From: an uncultured Roseobacter sp.
GTDB taxonomy: Bacteria; Pseudomonadota; Alphaproteobacteria; Rhodobacterales; Rhodobacteraceae
Direction of reading: 5' to 3'
Length of the DNA stretch: 64,000 bases
NCBI RefSeq assembly: GCF_947495025.1
Contig: NZ_CANLXG010000005.1
Span: 1 to 64,000, forward strand
In this document: positions 36,455 to 43,918 of the stretch, in pieces
Layout of the letters: each line of letters starts with the position of its first letter
Numbering within the stretch: the first letter of the stretch is position 1
Program-made: the position numbers and the translations under genes
The notes under the pieces: generated by a model
Databases searched by the model: none
What the model was told of the DNA's origin: nothing
The model's input: only the letters and a program-made list of their open reading frames with translations

Positions 36455-37587
36455 ACGTCCAGAACACACCCGAAAAGTACGAAGGCAAGCACACCGCCGA
36501 TGCGACCACGGTCGAGGAAGGGCTCGCCATTCAGGAAGAGCAGGCGAAATATGACGATGATTTCGCCACGGAAACGGCAATGGCGAACACGCTGCTGACG
36601 CCACGTTTCTACACCACCGATTTCGACGAGCTGGACGCGATAGATGTCTCTCCGGTGCGCGACGAATGGGACGGGCTGATCGCACAGATGGTCGCAGATC
36701 CCAACAAGGGCCACTTCAAAAAGAATGAAGACTGGGACCACGTCGACTGGGACGGCATGGAGCCGCAGCTGAAAAAGGAGTTTATCGACTTTCTCATCAG
36801 CTCCTGCACGGCCGAGTTTTCGGGCTGCGTGCTCTACAAAGAGATGAAGCGCCGCGGCAACAACGATGACATCACGCAGCTCTTTCAGCTCATGGCGCGG
36901 GACGAAGCGAGGCACGCAGGCTTTATCAATGACGCCCTGCGCGAGGCCGGGCTGCGCGTGAACCTCGGGTTTCTGACGCAGAAGAAGAAATACACCTACT
37001 TCAGGCCCAAGTTCATCTACTACGCGACCTACCTGTCCGAAAAAATCGGCTATGCGCGCTACATCACGATCTTCCGGCACCTGCAGGAAAACCCCGAACA
37101 CCGCTTCCACCCGATCTTCAAGTGGTTCGAAGAGTGGTGCAACGACGAGTTCAGCCACGGCGAGGCCTTTGCCCTGCTGATGAAAACGGACCCGAAACTG
37201 ACATCCGGGCACAATGTCTGGTGGATCAAGTTTTTCCTCACAGCGGTCTATGCCACGATGTACGTCCGCGACCACCAGCGCCCGACGTTCCACAAAGCGC
37301 TCGGCGTGGATCCGGACTGGTACGCGCACGAGGTCTTTACCAAGACCAGCAAGCTCAGCGAACAGATCTTCCCGATCACGCTGGACATCGACCATCCGCG
37401 CTGGCAGCGGCAGCTTGAAAAGCTGCAAAAGGCAAATGCCGATCTGGCAGTGGCCACAGAGAACGGTCAGTTCATGCGTAAAATCGGCGCTCAGGCGCGC
37501 GCCGCCGCCGCATTTGTCGCGCTGTTCACGATCCCGGCGAAAAAGCACCGCGTACCGGCACAGACCCGGATGGAGCCTGCGTACTGA
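36451..37587 (+). CDS. acsF: Oxygen-dependent Mg-protoporphyrin IX monomethyl ester cyclase
   Basis: A 378-residue diiron enzyme that forms the isocyclic ring E using O2. The diiron signatures are visible as DEARHAGF (about 151-158) and CNDEFSHGEAF (about 230-240). No bchE, the anaerobic alternative, appears in the window. The dependence on oxygen fits aerobic anoxygenic phototrophy. The GTG start overlaps the previous stop, and AGAGGAGG lies upstream. Confidence 0.96.
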   Translation: MNVQNTPEKYEGKHTADATTVEEGLAIQEEQAKYDDDFATETAMANTLLTPRFYTTDFDELDAIDVSPVRDEWDGLIAQMVADPNKGHFKKNEDWDHVDWDGMEPQLKKEFIDFLISSCTAEFSGCVLYKEMKRRGNNDDITQLFQLMARDEARHAGFINDALREAGLRVNLGFLTQKKKYTYFRPKFIYYATYLSEKIGYARYITIFRHLQENPEHRFHPIFKWFEEWCNDEFSHGEAFALLMKTDPKLTSGHNVWWIKFFLTAVYATMYVRDHQRPTFHKALGVDPDWYAHEVFTKTSKLSEQIFPITLDIDHPRWQRQLEKLQKANADLAVATENGQFMRKIGAQARAAAAFVALFTIPAKKHRVPAQTRMEPAY

Positions 37588-38423
37588 TGAGCCTCTGGAC
37601 CCCTGCCCTCTTCGCCCTCTTCGCCTGGTGGTTTTCCACCGGTGCGATCCTGTGGGTGGTCAGGTCTGCAGACCGGCAGGGCGCGCGTGCAAGACGCCGC
37701 GCCGTGCTCTTTGGTCTGCCGTTTCTGGCAGCAGGGGTCGCGGGCTTCTGGATCACACTGTGGACCAGCGACACGCTGAGCATCTATGTGGCTTTCGTCT
37801 CGGCACTGGCAATCTGGGGCTGGATCGAACTGGCCTTTCTGACCGGCATCATCACAGGCCCCAACGCCAGCCCGCTGCCTGAGGGTGTGCCCGAATGGGA
37901 ACGTTTCATCCGCGCCTGGGGCACGCTGGCCTATCACGAAATGCTGCTGGTCGGTGCCCTGATTGCCATGTTCCTTGTGGGCTGGGATCACGTGAACCCC
38001 TTTGGCCTCTGGACCTTTGCGGTGCTTTTCTTTGCCCGCATTTCGGCCAAGCTGAACCTGTTTCTGGGCGTGCCGAAGATAAACGTCGACTTTCTGCCGG
38101 GCGCGCTCTCGCATCTGCCCAGCCACTTCCGCCACCGCGCAATGAACTGGCTGTTCCCGGTCTCGGTCACAGCCCTGACTTTTGCCGCCGCATGCTGGCT
38201 GGAACGGATCGCCGCGACAACGGCACCGGGCGCTGCGACAGGATTTACTTTACTGACGGCCATTACAGCACTCGCACTCTTTGAGCACTGGATGATGGTT
38301 CTGCCTATTCCGGACGAAAAACTCTGGCGCTGGATGATCCCGGCCGCCGGTCCGTCTGAATTTAACAAACCGCAAGACACGATACCTACAGGGAAAACAG
38401 AAGGGGGACATCATGGACTTTGA
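37587..38423 (+). CDS. puhE: PuhE, putative photosynthetic complex assembly protein
   Basis: A 278-residue protein with seven or eight predicted membrane helices and the family string RISAKLNLFLGVPKINVDFLP. PuhE (orf274 in R. capsulatus) affects the amount and assembly of the photosynthetic apparatus. Its start overlaps the acsF stop by one base and its end overlaps hemA by 11 bases. Confidence 0.9.
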   Translation: MSLWTPALFALFAWWFSTGAILWVVRSADRQGARARRRAVLFGLPFLAAGVAGFWITLWTSDTLSIYVAFVSALAIWGWIELAFLTGIITGPNASPLPEGVPEWERFIRAWGTLAYHEMLLVGALIAMFLVGWDHVNPFGLWTFAVLFFARISAKLNLFLGVPKINVDFLPGALSHLPSHFRHRAMNWLFPVSVTALTFAAACWLERIAATTAPGAATGFTLLTAITALALFEHWMMVLPIPDEKLWRWMIPAAGPSEFNKPQDTIPTGKTEGGHHGL

Positions 38424-39627
38424 TGCACTGTTCCAAACACAACTGGACGCACTGAAAGACGACGGCAACTACCGGATATTTGCCGAACTGGAACGCAAGG
38501 CAGGCGCCTTCCCCCGGGCGAAATGCCACGATGATGACAGCCCCGACCAGGTGACGGTCTGGTGTTCGAATGACTATCTGGGCATGGGCCAGCACCCGGA
38601 TGTGATCGGTGCGATGAAAGACACCATCGACAACTGTGGCGCCGGTGCGGGCGGGACGCGGAACATCTCCGGCACGAACCACAATCACAAACTGCTCGAG
38701 GCCGAACTGGCCGACCTGCATGGCAAGGAAAGCGCACTGCTCTTTACCTCGGGCTATGTGTCCAACTGGGCAGCGCTGAGCACTCTTGGCAGCCGCATCC
38801 CTGACGCTGTCATCCTGTCTGATGAGCTGAACCACGCCTCGATGATCGAAGGTATCCGCCATTCGCGCGCGAACAAGGTGCTGTGGAAGCACAACGACCC
38901 CGAGGATCTGGACCGCAAACTCTCTGCCCTGCCCGCGAACGCCCCCAAGATCGTGGCTTTTGAGAGTGTCTATTCCATGGACGGCGACATCTGCCCGATG
39001 CAGGAGATCGTTGAGGTTGCCGAGAAACACGGCGCGCTGACCTACCTCGATGAGGTGCACGCGGTGGGCCTCTATGGCCCGCGTGGCGGCGGTGTGTCCG
39101 AGCGCGAGGGGCTTGCCGACCGCATCACCCTGATCGAGGGCACCCTGGGCAAGGCCTATGGCGTCATGGGCGGCTATATCACAGGCTCTGAGGCGCTCTG
39201 CGACTTTATCCGCTCCTTTGCCTCCGGGTTTATCTTTACAACCGCCCTGCCCCCGGCTGTGGCCGCGGCGGCCCAGACCTCGATCCGGCACCTCAAGAGC
39301 TCCTCGTCCGAGCGCAGACTGCAGCGCGAGCGCGTCGCCTATCTGCGCAAACGCCTCGACCAGGAAGGTATCCCGCATCTGGAAAACCCCAGCCATATCA
39401 TCCCGGTGATGATCAAGGACCCGGTCAAATGCCGCATGATCGCGGACTATCTGATGCAGCAGTACGGCATCTATGTGCAGCCCATCAACTATCCCACAGT
39501 GCCCAAAGGCACCGAGCGCCTGCGCTTTACGCCGTCGCCCCTGCACAGCATCGATGACATCGAACATCTGGTGCGCGCGCTCAAGGAACTGTGGAAGCAG
39601 TGCGCGATTTCCCACGCGGTGGCATAA
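38413..39627 (+). CDS. hemA: 5-aminolevulinate synthase
   Basis: A 404-residue PLP enzyme that condenses glycine and succinyl-CoA into 5-aminolevulinate, the entry to tetrapyrroles. The PLP lysine is K247 in GTLGKAYGVMGG. Further motifs are WCSNDYLGMGQHP, NISGTNHNH and the aspartate in TYLDEVHAVGLYG. Linking it to acsF and puhE couples precursor supply to pigment synthesis; a housekeeping chromosomal copy may also exist. A hairpin precedes cycA downstream. Confidence 0.96.
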   Translation: MDFDALFQTQLDALKDDGNYRIFAELERKAGAFPRAKCHDDDSPDQVTVWCSNDYLGMGQHPDVIGAMKDTIDNCGAGAGGTRNISGTNHNHKLLEAELADLHGKESALLFTSGYVSNWAALSTLGSRIPDAVILSDELNHASMIEGIRHSRANKVLWKHNDPEDLDRKLSALPANAPKIVAFESVYSMDGDICPMQEIVEVAEKHGALTYLDEVHAVGLYGPRGGGVSEREGLADRITLIEGTLGKAYGVMGGYITGSEALCDFIRSFASGFIFTTALPPAVAAAAQTSIRHLKSSSSERRLQRERVAYLRKRLDQEGIPHLENPSHIIPVMIKDPVKCRMIADYLMQQYGIYVQPINYPTVPKGTERLRFTPSPLHSIDDIEHLVRALKELWKQCAISHAVA

Positions 39628-39657
39628 TCGCTCAATTGTGACTGTTGACTCTCGTCA

Positions 39658-39696
39658 GTATCTCCTAGTTTGTATCTCAACAAACGTAGGAGATAC
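39658..39696 (+). promoter_or_regulatory. Long hairpin sequestering the cycA Shine-Dalgarno
   Basis: The left arm GTATCTCCTAGTTTGT (39658-39673) pairs with the right arm ACAAACGTAGGAGATAC (39680-39696) around a 6-nt loop; the only flaw is one bulged G. The right arm contains the Shine-Dalgarno TAGGAG (39687-39692), six bases before the cycA ATG. In RNA this would hide the ribosome binding site. No T run follows, so it is not a terminator. Confidence 0.75.
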
Positions 39697-39698
39697 CG

Positions 39699-40124
39699 AT
39701 GACACGCACTTTTGCAGCACTGATCGCGCTGAGCTTCGCAGCGCCCGCTTTCGCGGACGGCCACTCGACAGGCGACGCCGCCGCCGGCGAGAAAGAGTTC
39801 AACAAATGCAAAGCCTGCCACATGATCGAATCCGATGCCGGCGAAACCATCGTCAAGGGCGGTAAAACCGGCCCCAATCTTTACGGTGTGATTGGTCGTA
39901 CAGCGGGGACAGCTGATTTCCGCTATGGTGACGATCTGGTCGCCGCAGGCGAAGCCGGCCTTGTCTGGGACGAAGCAAATCTGGCGGAATACACCAAGGA
40001 CCCCCGCGCCTTCCTGCGCGCCTTCCTTGATGACAGCAAAGCCAAGTCCAAAATGGCATTCAAACTGAAAAAGGGCGGCGAAGATGTCGCGGCCTATCTG
40101 GCGTCCGTCGGCCCACAGAGCTGA
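39699..40124 (+). CDS. cycA: Cytochrome c2
   Basis: A 141-residue periplasmic c-type cytochrome with a Sec signal peptide (about 1-19, cleaved near AFA-DG) and the heme site CKACH (37-41). The likely Met axial ligand is M119 (KSKMAF). It matches alphaproteobacterial cytochrome c2, which returns electrons from the bc1 complex to the reaction centre. The hemA-cycA order is common in this group. A hairpin covers its ribosome binding site and a strong terminator follows. Confidence 0.92.
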   Translation: MTRTFAALIALSFAAPAFADGHSTGDAAAGEKEFNKCKACHMIESDAGETIVKGGKTGPNLYGVIGRTAGTADFRYGDDLVAAGEAGLVWDEANLAEYTKDPRAFLRAFLDDSKAKSKMAFKLKKGGEDVAAYLASVGPQS

Positions 40125-40145
40125 TCGGCGTCCGATCTGAACAAC

Positions 40146-40180
40146 AGGCCGCTGCCCCCCCGGGCGGTGGCCTTTTTTTT
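40146..40180 (+). terminator. Rho-independent terminator after cycA
   Basis: AGGCCGCTGCCC pairs with GGGCGGTGGCCT (12 bp including two G-U pairs) around a short C/G loop, and is followed by eight T. It ends the bchF-to-cycA superoperon or the cycA transcript. Confidence 0.9.
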
Positions 40181-40205
40181 GTAACCTGAACATCCGGACT
40201 GCCCC

Positions 40206-40643
40206 ATGCGACGAACCGTTCTGACCCTCATCGCCGTGCTGATCGCCGGGACAGGCGCGCTGGCCCACCAGGGGGTCACAAACCCCGCTGTTATGGCGCG
40301 TATGCACGGGATGACCCTCATTGCCGGGCATCTGGAGACCCTGGGCAGAATGACCAAAGGCCAACAACCTTTTGACGCAGCCGCCGCGCGCGCCGCAGCC
40401 GCGGGGATTGCCGAACACGCAGCAGCCGTCCCTGCCCTCTTTCAGGCGCCCGAGACCGACGCGAAGTCCGAAGCACTGCCGGTGATCTGGGAACGCTATG
40501 ACGACTTCACCCGGCTGTCTGCAGAGCTCGAGACACTGTCTGCCGGTCTGGCGCAGACAATAACAGACCCCGCTGACCTGGGCCCTGCCATGAGCGCGCT
40601 GGCAGCAGGTTGCAGGGCCTGTCACCGCGACTATCGCCAGTGA
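40206..40643 (+). CDS. Cytochrome c'/c556-type protein
   Basis: A 145-residue protein with a signal peptide (about 1-20, cleaved near ALA-HQ). The heme motif CRACH lies at the extreme C-terminus (136-140), the layout of four-helix-bundle cytochromes c' and c556. The usual N-terminal ligand region contains Met residues (VMARMHGMTL), suggesting a c556-like six-coordinate heme. Its role, electron transfer or NO binding, cannot be told. It lies downstream of the cycA terminator, so it probably has its own promoter. Confidence 0.85.
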   Translation: MRRTVLTLIAVLIAGTGALAHQGVTNPAVMARMHGMTLIAGHLETLGRMTKGQQPFDAAAARAAAAGIAEHAAAVPALFQAPETDAKSEALPVIWERYDDFTRLSAELETLSAGLAQTITDPADLGPAMSALAAGCRACHRDYRQ

Positions 40644-40729
40644 CAGGCACTCACGTCCGCGTGTGATGGCTTGCGATTTTCAGACCCGGTGCCAGATTCG
40701 GTAAAACCGCGATCCTGAGGAGAGACCTT

Positions 40730-41200
40730 ATGCCCCTGTCACGCCGCGCCTTCCTGATCACCTCGGCCGGCCTGCCGGTCGCCGCCGCGACCGCAACCGC
40801 GACCCGGGTGCTGGCCGCAACGCCACCAGTCTACATGGACCGCAGAGGTGTCGCGATCGACGGCTCGGATGCTGTCGCCTATTTCACCGATGGAAAACCC
40901 GTCCGCGGTACGGCAGCCTTTACACACAGCTGGAAAGGCGCGACATGGCGCTTCGCCTCTGCTGCCAACCGCGACACCTTTGCCGCCAACCCCGAAGCCT
41001 GGGCCCCTCAGTACGGCGGCTACTGCGCATGGGCCGTCAGCGAGGGCTATACCGCCTCGACCGTACCGGAAGCCTGGAAGATCGTGGACGGCCGCCTGTT
41101 CCTGAATTACTCGCGACGCTTCCAGCGCAGATGGGAGCGTGACCAGGATGCGCGGATACGGGCCGGCGATGCAAACTGGCCCTCTGTTCTTTCTGGCTGA
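40730..41200 (+). CDS. Tat-exported YHS-domain protein
   Basis: A 156-residue protein with a twin-arginine signal (SRRAFLITSAGLPVAAA), followed by a YHS-like domain: GSDAVAYFTDGKPVRGTAAFTHSWKGATWRF, then PQYGGYCAWAVSEG. Such periplasmic YHS proteins are frequent in Rhodobacteraceae; a metal-binding role is suspected but unproven. GAGGAGAGA lies upstream of the ATG. Export in a folded state through Tat would fit a cofactor-bound protein. Confidence 0.82.
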   Translation: MPLSRRAFLITSAGLPVAAATATATRVLAATPPVYMDRRGVAIDGSDAVAYFTDGKPVRGTAAFTHSWKGATWRFASAANRDTFAANPEAWAPQYGGYCAWAVSEGYTASTVPEAWKIVDGRLFLNYSRRFQRRWERDQDARIRAGDANWPSVLSG

Positions 41201-41530
41201 GGCAACTGCACGTCCGGCGTGGCCACCTGGCAACAGCACTGATGCGCCAGGATTGTTTGCACCGGAACGATTTCATGCAGAACGGGAAAATTTGTAGCCC
41301 TGTGCGAAACAATTCGCAGGTCTTATTCTGACTGTTCCCAAACACAGATTTTTGGACATGTTTTTGTCAAAGTGTTTGAAAGCCGCCCCGCGAATTGCGA
41401 TTATCTGCCTGCCGTTCGGGGGGAACTCCGGCTGTTGTGATCTGTGCAGCGCCGGACCGGCCGGTGTTTAATGATCTGTTGCGGGATACAGGGCTGACCG
41501 CCCCCGCACTGGTACCAGGGGTGAAGCAAA
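41201..41530. other. 330-base spacer with a small hairpin
   Basis: No gene supported. A perfect 6-bp stem with a 4-nt loop (TGCGAA-ACAA-TTCGCA, 41303-41318) is present but has no T run. The segment around 41320-41390 is AT-richer and may hold the promoter of the following secreted protein gene. Confidence 0.35.
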
Positions 41531-42262
41531 ATGAAAATCATGACGATCGCGGCGGTCCTGACCGCCCTGAGCGTATCCGCAGTCTCGGCTGCGACGACAA
41601 AAATCGACTTCACAGATCCGGCGACAAAAGGCTGGACGTGGGGAGCAGATTTCCTGTCTGAGGACGAACAGGTTTCTGCCGATGTCACAGCACACCGGTA
41701 CGACAGCGACACAAAAACTGTCGGTTCGCGTATCTGGCTGGGCCAGTGGAAAGGCTATGGTCTCGGGGCCTGCAGTTCCGCCGGGCGCCATGGCTGCACG
41801 GATGATCACCGCGCTGACGGCTATATCTACAACGATCTGATCAAGCTGAGTTTTGGCGAAGACGTTACGCTCAGGGAGATCGAGTTCGGGTCCTTCAGCT
41901 CGAAAACCATCCGCACCGGTGAAGTTATCGGTACAGAACGCGTTTGCCGCTGGCGCTGGGGCCGTCTGCGCTGCTCGACCCGCAGTGTCTATGGCACCGA
42001 GACGCTCTATGACGACTTCGACCTCTTTGCAGGCGAACCGCTGGAGTTTCTGTTCGTTTCAGATGTCGCGGGCAGCGTAGATCTGGGCGCTGACGCGGCC
42101 AGGGCGTCTGTGTTCGGTATTGGCGCGCCGCAATGGGACGACTCGTTCAAGATACGTTCGGTAACTGTCGAATATGGCTCTGTACCACTTCCGGCGACCG
42201 GGCTGATGCTTCTGGCTGCTGTTGGCGGACTCGCCGCGCGGAAAACCCGCAGAAAAGCCTGA
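41531..42262 (+). CDS. Secreted protein with VPLPA-type C-terminal sorting signal
   Basis: A 243-residue protein with a Sec signal peptide (about 1-20, cleaved near VSA-AT). The C-terminal tripartite tail is VPLPATG, a hydrophobic helix and the basic end RKTRRKA. This is the VPLPA-CTERM pattern, a Rhodobacteraceae variant of PEP-CTERM sorting signals processed by an exosortase-type enzyme. The middle is beta-rich with a cysteine pair (CSSAGRHGC) and a second pair around CRWRWGRLRC. No function is assigned and no exosortase gene is in the window. Confidence 0.8.
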   Translation: MKIMTIAAVLTALSVSAVSAATTKIDFTDPATKGWTWGADFLSEDEQVSADVTAHRYDSDTKTVGSRIWLGQWKGYGLGACSSAGRHGCTDDHRADGYIYNDLIKLSFGEDVTLREIEFGSFSSKTIRTGEVIGTERVCRWRWGRLRCSTRSVYGTETLYDDFDLFAGEPLEFLFVSDVAGSVDLGADAARASVFGIGAPQWDDSFKIRSVTVEYGSVPLPATGLMLLAAVGGLAARKTRRKA

Positions 42263-42285
42263 ACGCATATCATGCTGACACAAAC

Positions 42286-42313
42286 GGGCGGTCCTCAGGG
42301 GCCGCCCTTTTTT
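42286..42313 (+). terminator. Rho-independent terminator after the VPLPA protein gene
   Basis: GGGCGG pairs with CCGCCC, with additional inner pairs, and six T follow (42308-42313). It separates this gene from the convergent replicon genes. Confidence 0.8.
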
Positions 42314-42330
42314 CCGGGCCTTACCCGCAT

Positions 42331-42723
42331 TCACAAAGAACAGAACAGTGCCGAGCGCATGTGCACCAGTGCCGCAAGCCAGCTGGTCAGAATTACCGCA
42401 ATCAGGATGGTGGTTCCGCCCATGGCCTCAAGCCTGGGCCGGGCGAATAACAGCAGCAGAACCAGAGCCGCCACACCGATCAGAAACAACCCGGCATTTG
42501 CAGCCATACCCACGGCACCTGTCATGCAGGCCGCCCGGCCCGTCTGATCAACCGACGTCAGCACCAGCGCACCAGCCGCTGCTGCAAGCTGCACCAGCGC
42601 CAGACCCGCCGGTATGCGCGCAGCCCGAGGCCGGCTGCGCACCGCGGACACCAGCCAGCCCGCCATCCAGACCAGTGCCAGGCCCCAGACCAGAGCGGGC
42701 AGTGTCAGAACAAGCAGAGACAT
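42331..42723 (-). CDS. Small four-helix membrane protein coupled to the replication initiator
   Basis: A 130-residue, highly hydrophobic protein with four predicted membrane helices (about 3-26, 38-58, 68-92 and 103-124). I do not recognise a family. Its ATG overlaps the stop of the DnaA-like initiator gene (ATGA), so it is translated from the same message. A membrane partner of the replication machinery or an unrelated passenger gene are both possible. Confidence 0.55.
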   Translation of the reverse strand: MSLLVLTLPALVWGLALVWMAGWLVSAVRSRPRAARIPAGLALVQLAAAAGALVLTSVDQTGRAACMTGAVGMAANAGLFLIGVAALVLLLLFARPRLEAMGGTTILIAVILTSWLAALVHMRSALFCSL

Positions 42724-43400
42724 CAGGTGACAATCCTTATCTCGGACACATCACCATCCACATCCCGGCAGGCCTTCAGCACGCGCCGCTCCAGGTGGGT
42801 CTGAACATATGCCGCATGAAACCGCGACGGCGCCCGGAGCGTCAGCCGCCCCCCTGCCCTCTCGGTCCGTTCCAGCGCGGCGATCCAGGACGCATAGGTG
42901 CCCGGGTCCTCGCCGTGCAGGACCGCGCGCGCCAGCGCCCATTCCGTGCCCCCCGAGACGTCCGGCGCGGGCACATCGCCCCGCACGGGCAGCGCGACAA
43001 CCGCAGGCGTTTCCGGCTGCGCCATACGCAGCTCAAAGTCCGGGCCCACGGTGCCCCAGGCCGGTGCTGTATCGGCAAGGATCTTTTCTGTGCCCAGACC
43101 GTATTCGGTCACCCTGCCCCGTGCGCCCTGACGGCGCACACACAACCATCCGCGCGCGCGCAACAGCGACATCTCGCGTTTGACGGTTCGTTCGTCCACA
43201 GACCACAGACGGGCAATTTCCCGCTGGCCCACGGCGAGTTCATCGCGGGCCCAGTTGTATCGTGCAGTGATCAGGGTCATCAGCCTCAGCACGCGCCGCT
43301 GATCATGCTTTCCCTGCGACAGCGCATAAGCGCCCATCGCTGTCAGAAGATCATACTTGCGTGCAGATGCCCCACGACCCACAGGTCTCCGGGAAAGCAT
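42723..43400 (-). CDS. DnaA-like plasmid replication initiator
   Basis: A 225-residue protein with a winged-helix region (about 30-105: GQREIARLWSVDERTVKREMSLLRARGW) and a C-terminal part (about 155-215: WALARAVLHGEDPGTYASWI...RFHAAYVQTHLERRVL) resembling domain I of DnaA. It lacks the AAA+ ATPase. This architecture is that of the DnaA-like replicases of Roseobacter-group plasmids. It is divergent from parAB, and the spacer contains four iterons. It would open the plasmid origin and recruit the host replisome. Confidence 0.85.
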   Translation of the reverse strand: MLSRRPVGRGASARKYDLLTAMGAYALSQGKHDQRRVLRLMTLITARYNWARDELAVGQREIARLWSVDERTVKREMSLLRARGWLCVRRQGARGRVTEYGLGTEKILADTAPAWGTVGPDFELRMAQPETPAVVALPVRGDVPAPDVSGGTEWALARAVLHGEDPGTYASWIAALERTERAGGRLTLRAPSRFHAAYVQTHLERRVLKACRDVDGDVSEIRIVT

Positions 43401-43564
43401 ATACTGCCCTCATTTTCAGTGATGCATGGTTCCTTGAGCGGACCGTGCTGCCTCGGGATACGGGCTGATTGGCCAGCCTCTTTGCCAGATCATGCCTGAT
43501 CTCGCCGTTTTTCGCAATCGATGTCTGATTTGCGTCCGAAGAAGCGATTCTGTCAAGACTTTGC

Positions 43565-43584
43565 TCACAAACCGCGGGTTGTGA
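43565..43584. repeat. 20-bp palindrome upstream of the iterons
   Basis: TCACAAaCCGCGGgTTGTGA is symmetric at all but one base pair position. It lies 165 bp upstream of the initiator start and 35 bp before the first iteron. It is a candidate operator for autoregulation or an origin element. Confidence 0.55.
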
Positions 43585-43619
43585 CCCCGATCAAAACGAA
43601 AAGAATCTGGTTAAAAGGT

Positions 43620-43630
43620 ATTGGGGGACA
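43620..43630 (-). repeat. Iteron 1 (inverted)
   Basis: ATTGGGGGACA is the reverse complement of TGTCCCCCAAT and faces the three direct copies that follow. Confidence 0.75.
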
Positions 43631-43637
43631 TACAGGC

Positions 43638-43648
43638 TGTCCCCCAAT
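43638..43648 (+). repeat. Iteron 2
   Basis: TGTCCCCCAAT, exact copy. The next copy starts 21 bp later, two helical turns. Confidence 0.8.
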
Positions 43649-43658
43649 CAAAGTCTTT

Positions 43659-43669
43659 TGTCCCCCAAT
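43659..43669 (+). repeat. Iteron 3
   Basis: TGTCCCCCAAT, exact copy. The next copy starts 32 bp later, about three helical turns, so all direct copies face the same side of the helix. Confidence 0.8.
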
Positions 43670-43690
43670 CAGCAGCAGGAGGTGATCCGG

Positions 43691-43701
43691 TGTCCCCCAA
43701 T
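43691..43701 (+). repeat. Iteron 4
   Basis: TGTCCCCCAAT, exact copy. The first seven bases (TGTCCCC) are the same as the half-site of the GTCCCCGCGGGGAC palindromes. Confidence 0.8.
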
Positions 43702-43882
43702 ATCCAGGTCTCTCCCCTGGCCTGTTCGCCCTTCACACAATGCGCATCCGGGAATCACTTTCCGACTGAAACCCCTGCCCTGCCTGCTGTTTCTGCACCC
43801 AGATGCCGGTGCATCGTTTTACGATATTCCCTTTTGCATTTTTCGCCAAATCCGCGTAAATCTGGAAAAAACAAGAATTAGC

Positions 43883-43896
43883 GTCCCCGCGGGGAC
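43883..43896. repeat. Partition-type palindrome, copy 1 (upstream of parA)
   Basis: GTCCCCGCGGGGAC, a perfect 14-bp palindrome, 22 bp before the parA start codon. It is non-coding if parA starts at 43919. Confidence 0.85.
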
Positions 43897-43918
43897 AGTA
43901 ACAGCAGACAGGCCGCGC

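Larger units (their letters stand above)
43401..43918. other. Putative plasmid origin region between initiator and parA
   Basis: A 518-base divergent spacer that contains a 20-bp near-perfect palindrome (43565-43584), four copies of the 11-mer TGTCCCCCAAT (43620-43701), an AT-richer stretch (about 43840-43880) and the first GTCCCCGCGGGGAC palindrome (43883-43896). An in-frame upward extension of parA crosses this region but carries the iterons and has no family match. I treat it as the replication origin and control region. Confidence 0.7.

Noticed and set aside
36265..37548. 427-codon minus-strand ORF opposite acsF
   Set aside because: Antisense shadow of acsF; the encoded protein has no recognisable domain.
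38386..39615. 409-codon minus-strand ORF opposite hemA
   Set aside because: A long open frame antisense to a strongly biased G/C-rich gene; the sense strand encodes an unmistakable 5-aminolevulinate synthase.
43620..43701. CRISPR-like array
   Set aside because: Four 11-bp repeats with unequal steps and one inverted copy match iterons, not a CRISPR array; no cas genes are present.
43658..43918. Extension of parA upstream to an ATG at 43658
   Set aside because: The extension runs through the iterons and the first palindrome and shows no ParA-like sequence; the ATG at 43919 gives a normal N-terminus.
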